Assembly (NCBI GenBank): GCA_016741945.1
Contig: JACVCQ010000181.1
Span: 1 to 5,768 of the forward strand
Reading direction: 5' to 3'
Source of the DNA: Chitinophagaceae bacterium
GTDB taxonomy: Bacteria; Bacteroidota; Bacteroidia; Chitinophagales; Chitinophagaceae
DNA: 5,768 nucleotides
Shown: piece by piece, positions 5,159 to 5,768 of the stretch
Layout of the letters: the number at the start of each line of letters is the position of its first letter
Position numbering within the stretch: the stretch's first letter is position 1
Made by a program: the position numbers and the translations under genes
Notes under the pieces: generated by a model
Database searches by the model: none
What the model saw: only the letters and a program-made list of their open reading frames with translations
What the model was told of the DNA's origin: nothing

Positions 5159-5768
5159 CTTGGGTTAACTCCTTAATAAAAGACTATTACACTTGGCTTA
5201 AGAGCAAGACCGTTGTTTTGTCTGATGAAAATACGGAATGGACAGCCATTCAAACCCCATTTCTTGGTTTATATAATGATGTTATAGAAATGTATGCCAA
5301 AAAAAGTGGTAGCAAAATCATTTTATCTGATAACGGGGAAACGTTTAACAATTTGGATTTAGTAGGTTCATCTTTAAACCGCGCTGGCGACAGAAGAAAT
5401 ATTGCCGAAAGAATATTGTTGAATTACGGTGTTCAATTAGATGGCACTGAATTAGTGATTGAAACAACTGAACAAAATTTTCCTCAAAAGAAACACAATT
5501 TTTTATCAGCAATCATGGAATTAAATGATTTATACGTTTTGTCTAAATCAAATGTTGCATCTATTTTCAAAGAAGACGTTAGGACTTATCTAGACACTCA
5601 AAACATTATTTACACTCCTGATTTTATATCAAAGGGCTCAACTGGGCTAGAGTTTATGTTCGATTTTCAAATAGCAGGTAAGCACAGTGAATTAGTATTG
5701 AAATCTTTTAACACAATTAATAAGCAAACTCTAAGTAGCTTTCTTTTTAGTTGGGATGATATAAAGCC
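5155..5768 (+). CDS. DUF1828/DUF1829 domain protein, C-terminus cut by window end
   Basis: The reading frame stays open for 204 codons from ATG at 5155 to the window edge. The ATG shares four bases (ATGA) with the stop of the preceding gene. Residues about 34-126 match my memory of DUF1828: TPFLGLYNDVIEMYAKK, then KIILSDNGETFNNLDLVG and ILLNYGVQLDGTELVIE. Residues about 137-204 match DUF1829: FKEDVRTYLDTQNI, YTPDFISKGSTGLEFMFDFQIAG, and FLFSWDDIK. Full-length members are, as I recall, roughly 250 residues, so some 50 residues are probably missing. Neither domain has a function known to me. No signal peptide or transmembrane segment is seen, so it should be cytosolic. Its tight coupling to a DUF6978-like gene, low GC and position beyond a core-gene terminator suggest an accessory module, possibly defence or conflict related; that role is speculation. 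Confidence 0.75.
   Translation, partial: MTWVNSLIKDYYTWLKSKTVVLSDENTEWTAIQTPFLGLYNDVIEMYAKKSGSKIILSDNGETFNNLDLVGSSLNRAGDRRNIAERILLNYGVQLDGTELVIETTEQNFPQKKHNFLSAIMELNDLYVLSKSNVASIFKEDVRTYLDTQNIIYTPDFISKGSTGLEFMFDFQIAGKHSELVLKSFNTINKQTLSSFLFSWDDIK

Noticed and set aside
5661..5757. PD-(D/E)xK nuclease core in the DUF1829 part (D170, E179, K183)
   Set aside because: The spacing E-L-V-L-K does not match the canonical (D/E)xK and the C-terminus is missing, so a nuclease claim is not supported.

Overview
The window looks like a chromosomal piece of a Bacteroidota bacterium, probably near Chitinophagaceae. The reasons are weak or absent Shine-Dalgarno sequences, a good match to the Bacteroidota -7 promoter box (TAnnTTTG), moderate to low GC, and the gene content: a periplasmic M24 peptidase with a creatinase-like N-terminal region, an AmiD-like lipoprotein amidase, and a short-chain acyl-CoA dehydrogenase. 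The taxon is inferred, not proven.

Left part, minus strand (1-2182). Read in the direction of transcription there is an HD-superfamily hydrolase (2182 to 1577), a secreted M24 metallopeptidase (1462 to 119), and the first 28 codons of a class I SAM-dependent methyltransferase (starting at 85 and leaving the window). The last two are only 33 bases apart and probably share a transcript.

Middle part, plus strand (2345-4492). A 162-base divergent spacer with two adjacent inverted repeats separates the HD gene from an AmiD-like amidase lipoprotein gene (2345-3154). Next comes an acyl-CoA dehydrogenase (3274-4431), which has its own promoter with a candidate operator inside it and ends in a strong intrinsic terminator (4457-4492). 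These genes look like ordinary housekeeping metabolism and envelope maintenance.

Right part, plus strand (4493-5768). After the terminator and a 168-base spacer the sequence becomes AT-rich. It holds two overlapping genes of unknown function: a 165-residue protein that I recognise as DUF6978-like, and a DUF1828/DUF1829 protein cut by the window end. They overlap by ATGA, so they are probably translationally coupled. They look like an accessory two-gene module placed next to core genes, and are the best candidate for an undescribed system here.

The most unusual non-coding feature is a family of degenerate 7-base-period repeats at the 3' ends of three genes: HD hydrolase, amidase and acyl-CoA dehydrogenase. 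The units carry TGA in the direction of the preceding gene, begin at or just before the stop codon, and place stop codons in all three frames within about 21 bases. In two cases they then turn into TCA-type units that can fold back; in the third they lead into a canonical terminator.
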